Origin: Streptomyces sp. NBC_00582 | Lineage (GTDB): Bacteria > Actinomycetota > Actinomycetes > Streptomycetales > Streptomycetaceae | Direction: 5' to 3' | DNA: 64,000 nt | NCBI RefSeq assembly: GCF_036345155.1 | Contig: NZ_CP107772.1 | Location: forward strand, 6,324,001-6,388,000 | Shown: in pieces, positions 1 through 8,106 of the stretch | Numbering within the stretch: the stretch's first letter is position 1 | Layout: every line of letters begins with the position of its first letter | Translations under genes and position numbers: made by a program | Notes under the pieces: model-generated | Told to the model about the DNA's origin: nothing | The model's database searches: none | Seen by the model: only the letters and a program-made list of their open reading frames with translations

Positions 1-2
1 TC

Positions 3-1802
3 AACCTGGTCAATGTCGAGAACGTCAGCAAGGTGTACGGCACCCGTACCCTCCTCGACGGCATCTCGCTCGGCGTGTCCGAAGGGGACCGCATCGGGGT
101 CGTCGGCCGCAACGGCGACGGCAAGACCACCCTGATCCGGATGCTCGCCAAGCTGGAGGAGGCCGACTCCGGGCGGGTCACCCACTCCGGCGGGCTGCGC
201 CTGGGCGTCCTCACCCAGCACGACTCGCTCGACCCCGCCGCGACCGTACGGCACGAGGTCATCCGGGACCTCGCCGACCACGAGTGGGCGGGCAACGCCA
301 AGATCAGGGACGTGCTGACGGGACTGTTCGGCGGGCTGGACCTGCCCGGCTTCCCGCAGGGGCTCGACACCGTCATCGGACCGCTCTCCGGCGGTGAGCG
401 CCGCCGTATCGCGCTCGCCAAGCTGCTCATCGACGAGCAGGACATGATCGTCCTCGACGAGCCGACGAACCACCTCGACGTCGAGGGCATCGCCTGGCTC
501 GCCCGCCACCTCCAGGCCCGGCGCTCCGCGCTGGTGTGCGTCACCCACGACCGCTGGTTCCTCGACCAGGTCTGCACGCGCATGTGGGACGTGCAGCGCG
601 GTGACGTCCACGAGTACGAGGGCGGCTACTCCGACTACGTCTTCGCGCGCGCGGAGCGGGAGCGGATCGCCGCGACCGAGGAGGTCAAGCGGCAGAACCT
701 GGTCCGCAAGGAGCTGGCCTGGCTGCGGCGCGGCGCCCCCGCCCGCACGTCGAAGCCGCGCTTCCGCGTCGAGGCCGCCAACGAGCTGATCAAGGACGTG
801 CCGCCGCCCCGGGACACCGGCGAGCTGATGAAGTTCGCCTCGTCGCGGCTGGGCAAGACCGTCTTCGACCTCGAGGACGTCTCCGTGCAGGCCGGCCCGA
901 AGGTGCTGCTCAAGCACGTCACCTGGCAGCTCGGCCCCGGCGACCGCATCGGCCTGGTCGGCGTCAACGGCGCCGGCAAGACCTCCCTGCTGCGGGCCAT
1001 GGCCGAGGCGTGGCGCACCGAGGCGGAGACCCAGCCCGCGGGCGGCCGGGTCGTCGTCGGCAAGACCGTGAAGCTCGCCTACCTCTCCCAGGAGGTCGGC
1101 GAACTCGACCCGAACCTGCGGGTCCTGGAGGCCGTGCAGCGGGTGCGCGAGCGCGTCGACCTCGGCAAGGGGCGCGAGATGACCGCGGGTCAGCTGTGCG
1201 AGACGTTCGGCTTCAACAAGGAGAAGCAGTGGACGCCGGTCGGCGACCTCTCCGGCGGCGAGCGGCGGCGCCTGCAGCTCCTGCGGCTCCTCATGGACGA
1301 GCCGAACGTCCTCTTCCTCGACGAGCCGACCAACGACCTCGACATCGAGACCCTCACCCAGCTCGAGGACGTCCTCGACGGCTGGCCCGGCTCGATGATC
1401 GTCATCTCCCACGACCGGTTCTTCGTCGAGCGCACCACGGACCGGGTGTTCGCGCTGCTCGGTGACGCCACGCTGCGGATGCTGCCGCGCGGCATCGACG
1501 AGTACCTGGAGCGCCGGGCGCGCATGGAGGAGGCCGCGGCCTCCTCCGCCCCGGCGGCCGCGCCGAAGCCGGCCACGACCGAGAAGAGCGCCGCCGACCA
1601 GCGCGCCGCGAAGAAGGAACTCCAGCGGATCGAGCGGCAGTTGGACAAGATCTCCGAGCGGGAGTCCACGCTGCACACCCGGATCGCCGCCCACGCGACC
1701 GACTTCGCGAAGGTCGCCGAACTCGACGCGGAGCTGCGCGGGCTGGCGGGGGAGCGGGAGGATCTGGAGATGCGGTGGCTGGAACTGGCCGAGGACGTCT
1801 AG
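3..1802 (+). CDS. ABC-F family ATP-binding protein (5' end outside window)
   Basis: Soluble ABC-F protein with two ATPase domains and no membrane segment. The frame is open from base 3, so the true start lies just upstream of the window. Domain 1 has Walker A GRNGDGKTT, signature LSGGERRR and Walker B MIVLDEPTNHLD. Domain 2 has GVNGAGKTS, LSGGERRRLQLL and VLFLDEPTNDLD. A charged linker lies between them, and the last 80 residues look like a coiled coil, as in Uup-type proteins. ABC-F members act on ribosomes or on branched nucleic acids rather than as transporters. The coiled-coil C-terminus fits a Uup-like housekeeping member better than an antibiotic-resistance ABC-F, which is an inference. 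No partner gene is visible. Confidence 0.9.
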   Translation, partial: NLVNVENVSKVYGTRTLLDGISLGVSEGDRIGVVGRNGDGKTTLIRMLAKLEEADSGRVTHSGGLRLGVLTQHDSLDPAATVRHEVIRDLADHEWAGNAKIRDVLTGLFGGLDLPGFPQGLDTVIGPLSGGERRRIALAKLLIDEQDMIVLDEPTNHLDVEGIAWLARHLQARRSALVCVTHDRWFLDQVCTRMWDVQRGDVHEYEGGYSDYVFARAERERIAATEEVKRQNLVRKELAWLRRGAPARTSKPRFRVEAANELIKDVPPPRDTGELMKFASSRLGKTVFDLEDVSVQAGPKVLLKHVTWQLGPGDRIGLVGVNGAGKTSLLRAMAEAWRTEAETQPAGGRVVVGKTVKLAYLSQEVGELDPNLRVLEAVQRVRERVDLGKGREMTAGQLCETFGFNKEKQWTPVGDLSGGERRRLQLLRLLMDEPNVLFLDEPTNDLDIETLTQLEDVLDGWPGSMIVISHDRFFVERTTDRVFALLGDATLRMLPRGIDEYLERRARMEEAAASSAPAAAPKPATTEKSAADQRAAKKELQRIERQLDKISERESTLHTRIAAHATDFAKVAELDAELRGLAGEREDLEMRWLELAEDV

Positions 1803-1971
1803 CACGTCGGCGCCCGCGCGTGTGCCCCGTGAAGGGGGCGTGAAGGCGCATAACAAGGGCATCACGGGCCGGTCCTCCCTTGGGAACAGGGGTGGATCCG
1901 GCCCGATTTGGTGTCCGGGCCGGGTGATACAAAGGGCTGGCCAAAAAGCAGTGACAAGGGGGAAGACGCTG

Positions 1972-3687
1972 ATGGCCACGCCGCCTGATCAGCCGCCGCA
2001 GCAGGGTGGTTTCGGAGCACCGCAGATGCCGCCCCAGCCGCCCGCCCAGCCGGGGTACGGCTATCCGCAGCAGGCCGGACCCTACGGCGCCCCGGCCGCA
2101 CCGGGGCCGTACGGGCAGCCCCAGCAGCCGGGCGCGTACGGACAGCCGGGCCCCTATGGCCAGCCCGGCCCCTACGGGCAGCAGCCCCAGCCCGGTTACG
2201 GCTACCCGTCCGGCCCGCCGCAGTTCCCCGGCACCCCCGGCCCCCCGCCCCCCGGCTCGCGCAACCCCTTCAAGGGGCGCCCGGCGTGGGTCGTGGCCGC
2301 CGCGGTGGCCGCCCTGCTGGCGGTCGGCGGGGTCGTGTTCGCGGTCACCGGCGGCGGTGACGACGGCAAGAAGCCGGTCGCCGGCCCGAGCGACGACCAC
2401 AAGGGCGCGAGCGACGGCCCGGTCAACCCCGGCGACGGCAGCGGCGACGGCGGCGAGGACCCGCAGGACCTCAACGAGGGCCGCAAGGCCGGCGAGGCCA
2501 AGGTGCTCTGGTACAAGGAGGCACCGGACGCGCCCGCCGACGGCGCCGAGGCACCCGGCATGTGGATCACGTCGAAGGTCGCGGTGAAGGCGGCGTACAA
2601 GGAGGTCGTCGCGTACGGCGTCGCCGACGGAAAGCCGGCCTGGGACCCGATCGCGTTCCCCCAGAAGATCTGCTCGGTCACCCGGGACAGGACCACCGAC
2701 GACAAGATCGTCGTCGCGTACATGAGCGGCGTCAGCGACCGCGCCCAGTGCAACCAGCTCCAGCAGATCGACCTCGCCACCGGCGCCGAGGGCTGGACCG
2801 CGAAGGTCGCGGACGGGCAGCTCTTCGACAGCGTCGGCAGCGGCATCGGGCTGTCCCTCGCCGGGAACACGCTGGTCGTGGGCCGCTCGCAGTCCGGGGT
2901 GGCGTACGACGTCCGTACCGGCAAGAAGCTGTACGACATCGAGAAGTACGGCGACTCGTGCTTCCCGAAGGCGTTCGCGGGCGGGGCCCGGCTCGTCATG
3001 GTGGCGTCCTGTGCCGCGCTGAAGGCCGACGAGCACGTCGAGCTCCGGGAGCTGGACCCGGCCACCGGCAAGGCGAAGTGGACCCGCAAGCTCGACAAGG
3101 GCTGGGAGGTCGAACGGGTGTACTCGCTCGACCCGCTGGTCGTCTACAGCACCAACGACGACAAGAACACCTGGAACATCTCCACGTTCAGGACGGACGG
3201 CAGCTTCCGTTCGCAGGTCGGCGTCGACGAGGACTTCGACCCGCAGTGCGGCTGGGCGCTCTTCGACAGCGACCTCACCGGCTGTCTGGGCACGGCGGTC
3301 GACGCGAACACGCTCTACCTCCCCACCGACGCGAGCGGCTCCGCCAACGAGATCGTCGCGATCGACCTCTCCACCGGCAAGGAGAGGTGGCGCGTGAAGT
3401 CGCCCACCGACGAGCCGATGACGCCGATGACGACCGGGAGCGGCAAGCTCGTGGCCTACGTCGAGCCGTCCTCCGGGGCGGGCGGCCGGGTGGTGTCGGT
3501 CCCGACGGCCGGATCCGCGCACACCCCGACGACGCTGCTGCAACTGCCCGCGGGGACGGTCGACATCGAGGACGGCTTCTCCGACGGCGACCGTGCCTGG
3601 GTCGACGACCGGCTGTACCTCTCCTCCACCCAGCTCACCGGCGAGGACGACGGGAAGGAGAAGCTGATGCTCGCCTACGGCAAGTGA
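1972..3687 (+). CDS. Membrane-anchored PQQ-like beta-propeller protein (paralog 1)
   Basis: A 571-residue protein. About 100 N-terminal residues are Pro/Gln/Gly/Tyr-rich with GYGYP and GPYGQP repeats. One membrane segment follows at about residues 105-126, then a Gly/Asp-rich spacer and an extracellular domain of repeated blades with the pattern AxDxxTGxxxW, as in PQQ-like/WD40-like propellers. The start at ATG 1972 is chosen because GGGGGAAG lies 7 bases upstream; the open frame runs further back but overlaps the previous gene. Streptomyces has many such proteins, often near Ser/Thr kinases, but none is here. The adjacent gene encodes a close architectural paralog. Function is unknown; cofactor-binding residues cannot be judged by eye. 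Confidence 0.8.
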   Translation: MATPPDQPPQQGGFGAPQMPPQPPAQPGYGYPQQAGPYGAPAAPGPYGQPQQPGAYGQPGPYGQPGPYGQQPQPGYGYPSGPPQFPGTPGPPPPGSRNPFKGRPAWVVAAAVAALLAVGGVVFAVTGGGDDGKKPVAGPSDDHKGASDGPVNPGDGSGDGGEDPQDLNEGRKAGEAKVLWYKEAPDAPADGAEAPGMWITSKVAVKAAYKEVVAYGVADGKPAWDPIAFPQKICSVTRDRTTDDKIVVAYMSGVSDRAQCNQLQQIDLATGAEGWTAKVADGQLFDSVGSGIGLSLAGNTLVVGRSQSGVAYDVRTGKKLYDIEKYGDSCFPKAFAGGARLVMVASCAALKADEHVELRELDPATGKAKWTRKLDKGWEVERVYSLDPLVVYSTNDDKNTWNISTFRTDGSFRSQVGVDEDFDPQCGWALFDSDLTGCLGTAVDANTLYLPTDASGSANEIVAIDLSTGKERWRVKSPTDEPMTPMTTGSGKLVAYVEPSSGAGGRVVSVPTAGSAHTPTTLLQLPAGTVDIEDGFSDGDRAWVDDRLYLSSTQLTGEDDGKEKLMLAYGK

Positions 3688-3751
3688 GCGGATCCCCTCT
3701 GCGTCCTTCCCGTCCCGTCGTCCCCAGCGTCCCGCCGAGGAAATCCACACC

Positions 3752-5677
3752 ATGACCCAGCCGCCGCCGCCACCGCCGAACCAGCCCCCGAAGGACCAAC
3801 CGCCCGGGCGACAGGGTGCCTTCGGGCCACCCGAACCGCCGCAGGACGCGGCACCGCAGGCGGACCAGGGCGCTCGGCCGACGCCGGGGGCTCCTGCGGC
3901 ACCGCCCGCGGCTCAGCCGCCCCAGCCGCAACCGCAGTACGGCGCACCGCCTCAGCCACAGCCCGGCTACGGCCACCCGCCGGCCCCCCAGCCTCCGCAG
4001 CAGCCGCAACCCGGCTACGGCTACCCGGCGGCTCCTCAGCCGCCGCAGCCACAGCCCGGTTACGGATACCCGGCCGCCGCGCCGCAGCCCCCGCAGCCCC
4101 AGCCGGGCTACGGATACCCCGGCACCGCCCCGCAGCCGCAGCCGCCGTACGGTGCCGCGGCGCCCTACGGGCAGCAGCCCGGGTACGGATACCCCGGGCA
4201 GCCGGTGACCGTCCCCCTGCGGTCGCCGTCCGCGCCCGCGGGCGGGCGGAAGGTGAACGCCTCGACGGTGATCATCGTCGCGGCGGTGGTGGCGATCGCG
4301 CTGATCGTCGGCGGCGGGATCTGGTACTCCGGGTCGTCCGGCGGGGGCGGCACGCAGGGCGGCCCCACCGCCTCCGCGGGCCCCACCGGCGGCGACGGCA
4401 AGGGCGGGGTCGCCAAGGGCGGCGAGAAGGTGCCCGCCGACCCCGGCGCCAAGCCTCTCTTCCAGGTGCCGATGCCCACCGTCGCCAAGGACGACAGCGT
4501 GGCCGTGGACGGCTCCTGGCTGACCGACACGGCGTATGTGAAGAGCGGTGTCGCCGAGATCGTGGGCTACGACCGCGACAAGGGCACCGAGCTGTGGACG
4601 GTGAAGCTGCCCGGCCCGGTGTGCGCGGCGAGCCGGCGGACCAACGAGGACGGCCGCACCGCGATCGTCTTCCAGCCGAAGATGCCCCCGAAGGACTCCA
4701 CGGCCGGCTGCACCCAGGTCGCCGCGATCGACCTGAACGCGGGCAGGCAACTGTGGACGAAGACGGTCAACTCCGGTGACGCGCTGATCGACTTCGACAA
4801 TGTCACCGTCAGCGCGAACACGGTCGCCGTGGGCAGCACCGACGGCGGCGCCGCCTTCGACATCACCACCGGCAAGGTGCTCTGGTCGCCCAAGACCTCC
4901 GACACCTGCTACGACGCCGGCTACGGCGGCGGAGCCAAACTGGTCGCGGTGCGCAAGTGCGGTTCGTACGACGCCCCGCAGCTGCACATCCAGACCATCG
5001 ACCCGGCCTCCGGGAAGGTGCTCTCCGAGTACAAGATGGCCACCGACATCGAGTACGCCGGCGTGGTCTCGACGGACCCGCTGGTCGTGGCCGCCGACGT
5101 CGGCGACAGCGCCGGTGACGGCAGCGGCATCTCGGACTTCTTCTCCATCGACAACAGGACCGGCGAACTGCGCACCCGTATCTCCGCGCCGGGCGACGAG
5201 TACGCCGCCGAGTGCGACAGCATCGACACACCCGAGGCGTGCACGGGCCTCGCCGTCGGCAACGACCGGCTGTACATCGCCACCGAGGAACGCGACACCG
5301 ACAACGGCTCCCGCGGCAACTCGATCGTCGCCTTCGACCTCGGCACCGGCAAACAGACCGGCCAGCGCGCCGACTCCGGTGCCGACTACACGCTCTTCCC
5401 GCTGCGGATGGACGGCGGCGACGTGATCGCGTACAAGGAGCCGCCGTACGACAAGGGCGGACAGGTCGTCAGCATCGACGGCGGCTCCTTCAAGGAGACC
5501 GAGCTGCTGGAGAACACCGGCTCCGAGGAGGCGCGGGAGATGGAGAGCGCCATGTCCCCCGAGTACTCGGAGATCCTGTACTCCCAGGGCCGGCTGTACA
5601 TGGCCGGCACGTACGCCGACGCCGACAGCGTCGGCGACAAGGAGTACCTGGCGATCGCTTTCGGCACCTCGGGCTGA
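3752..5677 (+). CDS. Membrane-anchored PQQ-like beta-propeller protein (paralog 2)
   Basis: A 641-residue protein with the same plan as the gene 64 bases upstream. It has a long low-complexity N-terminus of PQPQPGYGYP-type repeats (about residues 1-155), one membrane helix at about 168-190, a Gly/Lys-rich spacer, then a beta-propeller-like domain with AIDLNAGRQLW and AFDITTGKVLW blades. Spacing and shared strand suggest co-transcription after a tandem duplication. A GAGGAAA ribosome site lies about 9 bases before ATG 3752. A perfect 14-bp hairpin follows the stop. The N-terminal tail is probably cytoplasmic and disordered and the propeller external, inferred from the single helix. No enzymatic role can be assigned. 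Confidence 0.8.
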   Translation: MTQPPPPPPNQPPKDQPPGRQGAFGPPEPPQDAAPQADQGARPTPGAPAAPPAAQPPQPQPQYGAPPQPQPGYGHPPAPQPPQQPQPGYGYPAAPQPPQPQPGYGYPAAAPQPPQPQPGYGYPGTAPQPQPPYGAAAPYGQQPGYGYPGQPVTVPLRSPSAPAGGRKVNASTVIIVAAVVAIALIVGGGIWYSGSSGGGGTQGGPTASAGPTGGDGKGGVAKGGEKVPADPGAKPLFQVPMPTVAKDDSVAVDGSWLTDTAYVKSGVAEIVGYDRDKGTELWTVKLPGPVCAASRRTNEDGRTAIVFQPKMPPKDSTAGCTQVAAIDLNAGRQLWTKTVNSGDALIDFDNVTVSANTVAVGSTDGGAAFDITTGKVLWSPKTSDTCYDAGYGGGAKLVAVRKCGSYDAPQLHIQTIDPASGKVLSEYKMATDIEYAGVVSTDPLVVAADVGDSAGDGSGISDFFSIDNRTGELRTRISAPGDEYAAECDSIDTPEACTGLAVGNDRLYIATEERDTDNGSRGNSIVAFDLGTGKQTGQRADSGADYTLFPLRMDGGDVIAYKEPPYDKGGQVVSIDGGSFKETELLENTGSEEAREMESAMSPEYSEILYSQGRLYMAGTYADADSVGDKEYLAIAFGTSG

Positions 5678-5695
5678 TCCCTCTCGCACAGACGC

Positions 5696-5727
5696 GCGGC
5701 CCCGCCCCTGCTCAGGGGCGGGGCCGC
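5696..5727 (+). terminator. Intrinsic terminator-like hairpin
   Basis: A perfect 14-bp inverted repeat (arms 5696-5709 and 5714-5727) with a 4-base loop begins 19 bases after the second propeller gene stops. It has no strong T-run, which is usual in Streptomyces. Confidence 0.75.
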
Positions 5728-5928
5728 CTACTTACCGCTCATCACCCTCGCATGCGAGGAATTTCGGCGATCCGGGGCACTTCTCGCCGGTAGGGGAGCG
5801 CAACGTCGAACAAGCGTGTAGCTTCCGGGGGCATGAAGGACGGGGTGCCGGGGGGCACCTTTTGTCTGTGGTGACAGTTCTGTTGTGTTCCGTCTGTCGT
5901 GTTCCGTGGGGGGACTGGGGGGTTGCCG

Positions 5929-6630
5929 ATGGGAGTGCGGCTGATGGTGGTCGACGACCACCGACTGCTCGCCGAGGCGCTGGCCTCGGCGTTGAAACTG
6001 CGGGGGCACCGGGTGCTCGCCGCGGCCGCGCCCGCCGCCGGTGCGGCGGAGCTGGTGATCACCCGGGCGCCGGAGGTGTGCCTGCTGGGGACGGCGGCCC
6101 CGGCCGAGCCGGGCGTCTTCGATCCGGTGGTCCGCATCAAACGGGAGCGTCCGCAGGTGGCGGTCCTCGTCCTCGGGCCGGTGCCCAGCCCCCGGGGGAT
6201 CGCCGCCGCCTTCGCCGCGGGTGCCTCCGGCTATGTACGCCACGACGAGCGCATCGAGGGTGTCGAGCGGGCGATCATGAAGGCGAGGGCGGGTGAGGCG
6301 GCGGTGGCCCCGCAGCTCCTCCAGGGTGCCTTCGCCGAACTCCTGAACCCCGCGGCCCAGCCGGACGACGAGGGGCAGCGGCTGCTGCAGATGCTCACCC
6401 CGCGCGAGGTCGAGGTCCTGGTCCGGGTCGCCGACGGCGAGGACACCCGGCTCATCGCCGCCGGCATGGGCATCGCCCCCTCCACGGCCCGCACCCACGT
6501 CCAGCGCGTCCTGATGAAACTGGGCGTCGGCTCCCGCCTGGAGGCGGCCGCCCTCGCCGCCCGCACGGGCCTCCTGGACCGCGCGGGTCCCCTCGGCTCC
6601 CACCACGCGGGCGCGGACCCGAGGCCGTAG
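5929..6630 (+). CDS. LuxR/NarL-type regulator with degenerate receiver domain
   Basis: A 233-residue protein with receiver-like and LuxR-type HTH domains. The N-terminus MVVDDHRLLAEAL keeps the acidic pair of a receiver. At the phospho-acceptor strand the usual LLDxxMP reads CLLGTAAPAEPG, so the Asp is absent. The conserved Lys position reads GYVRHDER (Arg). The C-terminus LTPREVEVLVRVADGED and STARTHVQRVLMKLGV is a clear LuxR HTH. ATG 5929 is preceded by a G-rich ribosome site; an in-frame GTG at 5899 is possible. No kinase is adjacent. It probably works independently of phosphorylation (inference). A second atypical LuxR regulator lies at 13901-14710, across the gal genes. Confidence 0.85.
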   Translation: MGVRLMVVDDHRLLAEALASALKLRGHRVLAAAAPAAGAAELVITRAPEVCLLGTAAPAEPGVFDPVVRIKRERPQVAVLVLGPVPSPRGIAAAFAAGASGYVRHDERIEGVERAIMKARAGEAAVAPQLLQGAFAELLNPAAQPDDEGQRLLQMLTPREVEVLVRVADGEDTRLIAAGMGIAPSTARTHVQRVLMKLGVGSRLEAAALAARTGLLDRAGPLGSHHAGADPRP

Positions 6631-6700
6631 CCGCGCCCGGCCTACGGTGGTGCCGAGCCGATCGACGACGTCGTACGCCAGAACCCGCCCGGGAGCCGTG

Positions 6701-7657
6701 ATGACCCTGACCGCCCCGCCGACCGGAGTGATCCCGCCCGTCTGCACCCCCCTGACACCGGACGGCGAGGTGGACGTCCCCTCGCTGCGCCGGCTCGTCG
6801 GCCATCTCCTGGACGGCGGCGTGGACGGTTTGTTCGTGCTCGGCTCCACCTCGGAGGTCGCGTTCCTCACCGACCGGCAGCGCCGGCTGGTCACCGAGAC
6901 CGTCGTCGAGCAGGCCGCGGGTCGGCTGCCGGTGCTGGCCGGGGCGATCGACACGACCACGCCCCGGGTGCTCGACCATGTCCGCGCCGTCGCGGCGGCG
7001 GGCGCGGACGCCGTCGTCGTCACCGCCCCCTTCTACACCCGCACCCACCCCGCCGAGATCGCCCGCCACTACCGGCTGACCGCCGACCACGGCACCCTTC
7101 CGGTGATCGCCTACGACATCCCGGTCGCCGTGCACACCAAGCTGCCCGCCGGGCTCGTCCTGGAGCTCGCCGCCGAGGGCGTGCTCGCCGGGCTCAAGGA
7201 CTCCAGCGGCGACCTGGCCGGCTTCCGCGAGGTCGCGGCCGGCGCCCGCGGCCTGCCCGGCTTCAGTGCCCTCACCGGCTCCGAACTGCTCGTCGACGCG
7301 GCCCTGGCGCTGGGCGCGGACGGGGTCGTGCCCGGTCTGGGCAACGTCGACCCCCACGGGTACGTCCGTCTCGTGCGCCGGTACCGGTCGGGCGACCTCG
7401 CGGGGGCGCGGGCCGAACAGGAACGGCTGTGCGCCCTGTTCGGCATGGTGTCCGTCGGCGACCCGGCCCGGATGGGCGCCGGCTCGGCGGCCCTGGGCGC
7501 CTTCAAGACGGCTCTGCACCTGCGGGGCGTCATCGACTGCCCGGCGACCGCCGCACCGCAGATCCCCCTGTCGCCCGAGGAGACCGCGGAGGTCGCCAAG
7601 TTCCTGGCGGGGGCGGGCCTGCCGGGGCGCGCACAGGACTTTCGAAACACCCCCTAG
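6701..7657 (+). CDS. Dihydrodipicolinate synthase (DapA) family lyase/aldolase
   Basis: A 318-residue class I aldolase of the DapA/NanA family. Members form a Schiff base with pyruvate or related keto acids through a Lys. Visible here are the GSTSEVAFL version of the GTTGE motif, the tyrosine strand VIAYDIPVAVHTKL, and the Schiff-base segment GLKDSSGD. The S-for-G change in the first motif and the lack of other lysine genes suggest a catabolic family member rather than the lysine-pathway enzyme (inference). ATG 6701 follows GGGAG. The stop overlaps that of the converging gene within the four bases CTAG at 7654-7657. Substrate unknown. Confidence 0.85.
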   Translation: MTLTAPPTGVIPPVCTPLTPDGEVDVPSLRRLVGHLLDGGVDGLFVLGSTSEVAFLTDRQRRLVTETVVEQAAGRLPVLAGAIDTTTPRVLDHVRAVAAAGADAVVVTAPFYTRTHPAEIARHYRLTADHGTLPVIAYDIPVAVHTKLPAGLVLELAAEGVLAGLKDSSGDLAGFREVAAGARGLPGFSALTGSELLVDAALALGADGVVPGLGNVDPHGYVRLVRRYRSGDLAGARAEQERLCALFGMVSVGDPARMGAGSAALGAFKTALHLRGVIDCPATAAPQIPLSPEETAEVAKFLAGAGLPGRAQDFRNTP

Positions 7658-8022
7658 GGCTGGTCGCCCTCCTCCGGTGCCGGCAGGGTCGGCGTGGGGT
7701 GTGCCGTCGGCCGCAGCCACAGCCACACCAGGAAGAAGAGGCCGAGGGCCAGCATCCCGAGGCCGGTCCAGAGGTTGATGTTGATGCCCTGGGCCTTGTC
7801 GATCTCGGCGTCGCTGTCGGTCAGCCCGGTGAGGGTGAGGATGACGCCGTACAGGACGAACAGGCCGCCGATGATGCGGCGCAGGTCGAAGATGCGGGCG
7901 GCGGTCGCCGACTTCTCCTCCAGCTCGGTGACCTCCCGCTGGACGTCGGCCTCGGAGTACCCCGCGCGCCGCAGCCGCTCGGCCGCCTCCGCGCGTTCCT
8001 CGGGTTCGAAGTGCTCGGACAT
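7654..8022 (-). CDS. Small two-helix membrane protein, unknown function
   Basis: A 122-residue protein. The N-terminal 45 residues are acidic and helical (ERAEAAERLRRAGYSEADV), resembling a short helical-hairpin domain, followed by two membrane helices (IIGGLFVLYGVILTLTG and WTGLGMLALGLFFLVWLW) and a Pro-rich tail. It lies downstream of the sodium:solute symporter on the same strand, across an 84-base gap with a tandem repeat, and may be co-transcribed. I do not recognise a named family. Its stop overlaps that of the DapA-family gene. Confidence 0.7.
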   Translation of the reverse strand: MSEHFEPEERAEAAERLRRAGYSEADVQREVTELEEKSATAARIFDLRRIIGGLFVLYGVILTLTGLTDSDAEIDKAQGININLWTGLGMLALGLFFLVWLWLRPTAHPTPTLPAPEEGDQP

Positions 8023-8050
8023 GGTCTCTCCAGTCTCCCGCGTGCGGAGG

Positions 8051-8100
8051 CCTCCGCGTGGGGCGGTCCTCCGCGTGGGGCGGTCTTCAGCGTGGGGCGC
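8051..8100. repeat. Tandem repeat of 17 bp, about three copies
   Basis: CCTCCGCGTGGGGCGGT occurs twice exactly (8051-8067, 8068-8084), then a degenerate copy (8085-8100). It fills most of the gap between the symporter stop and the small membrane protein start. Confidence 0.8.
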
Positions 8101-8106
8101 GCGGGC

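Noticed and set aside
1898..1923. 8-bp inverted repeat after the ABC-F gene as a terminator
   Set aside because: Arms are short, the loop is 10 bases and there is no T-run; too weak to list.
1402..5689. Long minus-strand frames opposite the propeller genes
   Set aside because: Composition shadows; they lack recognisable domains, and the plus strand has clear signals and ribosome sites.
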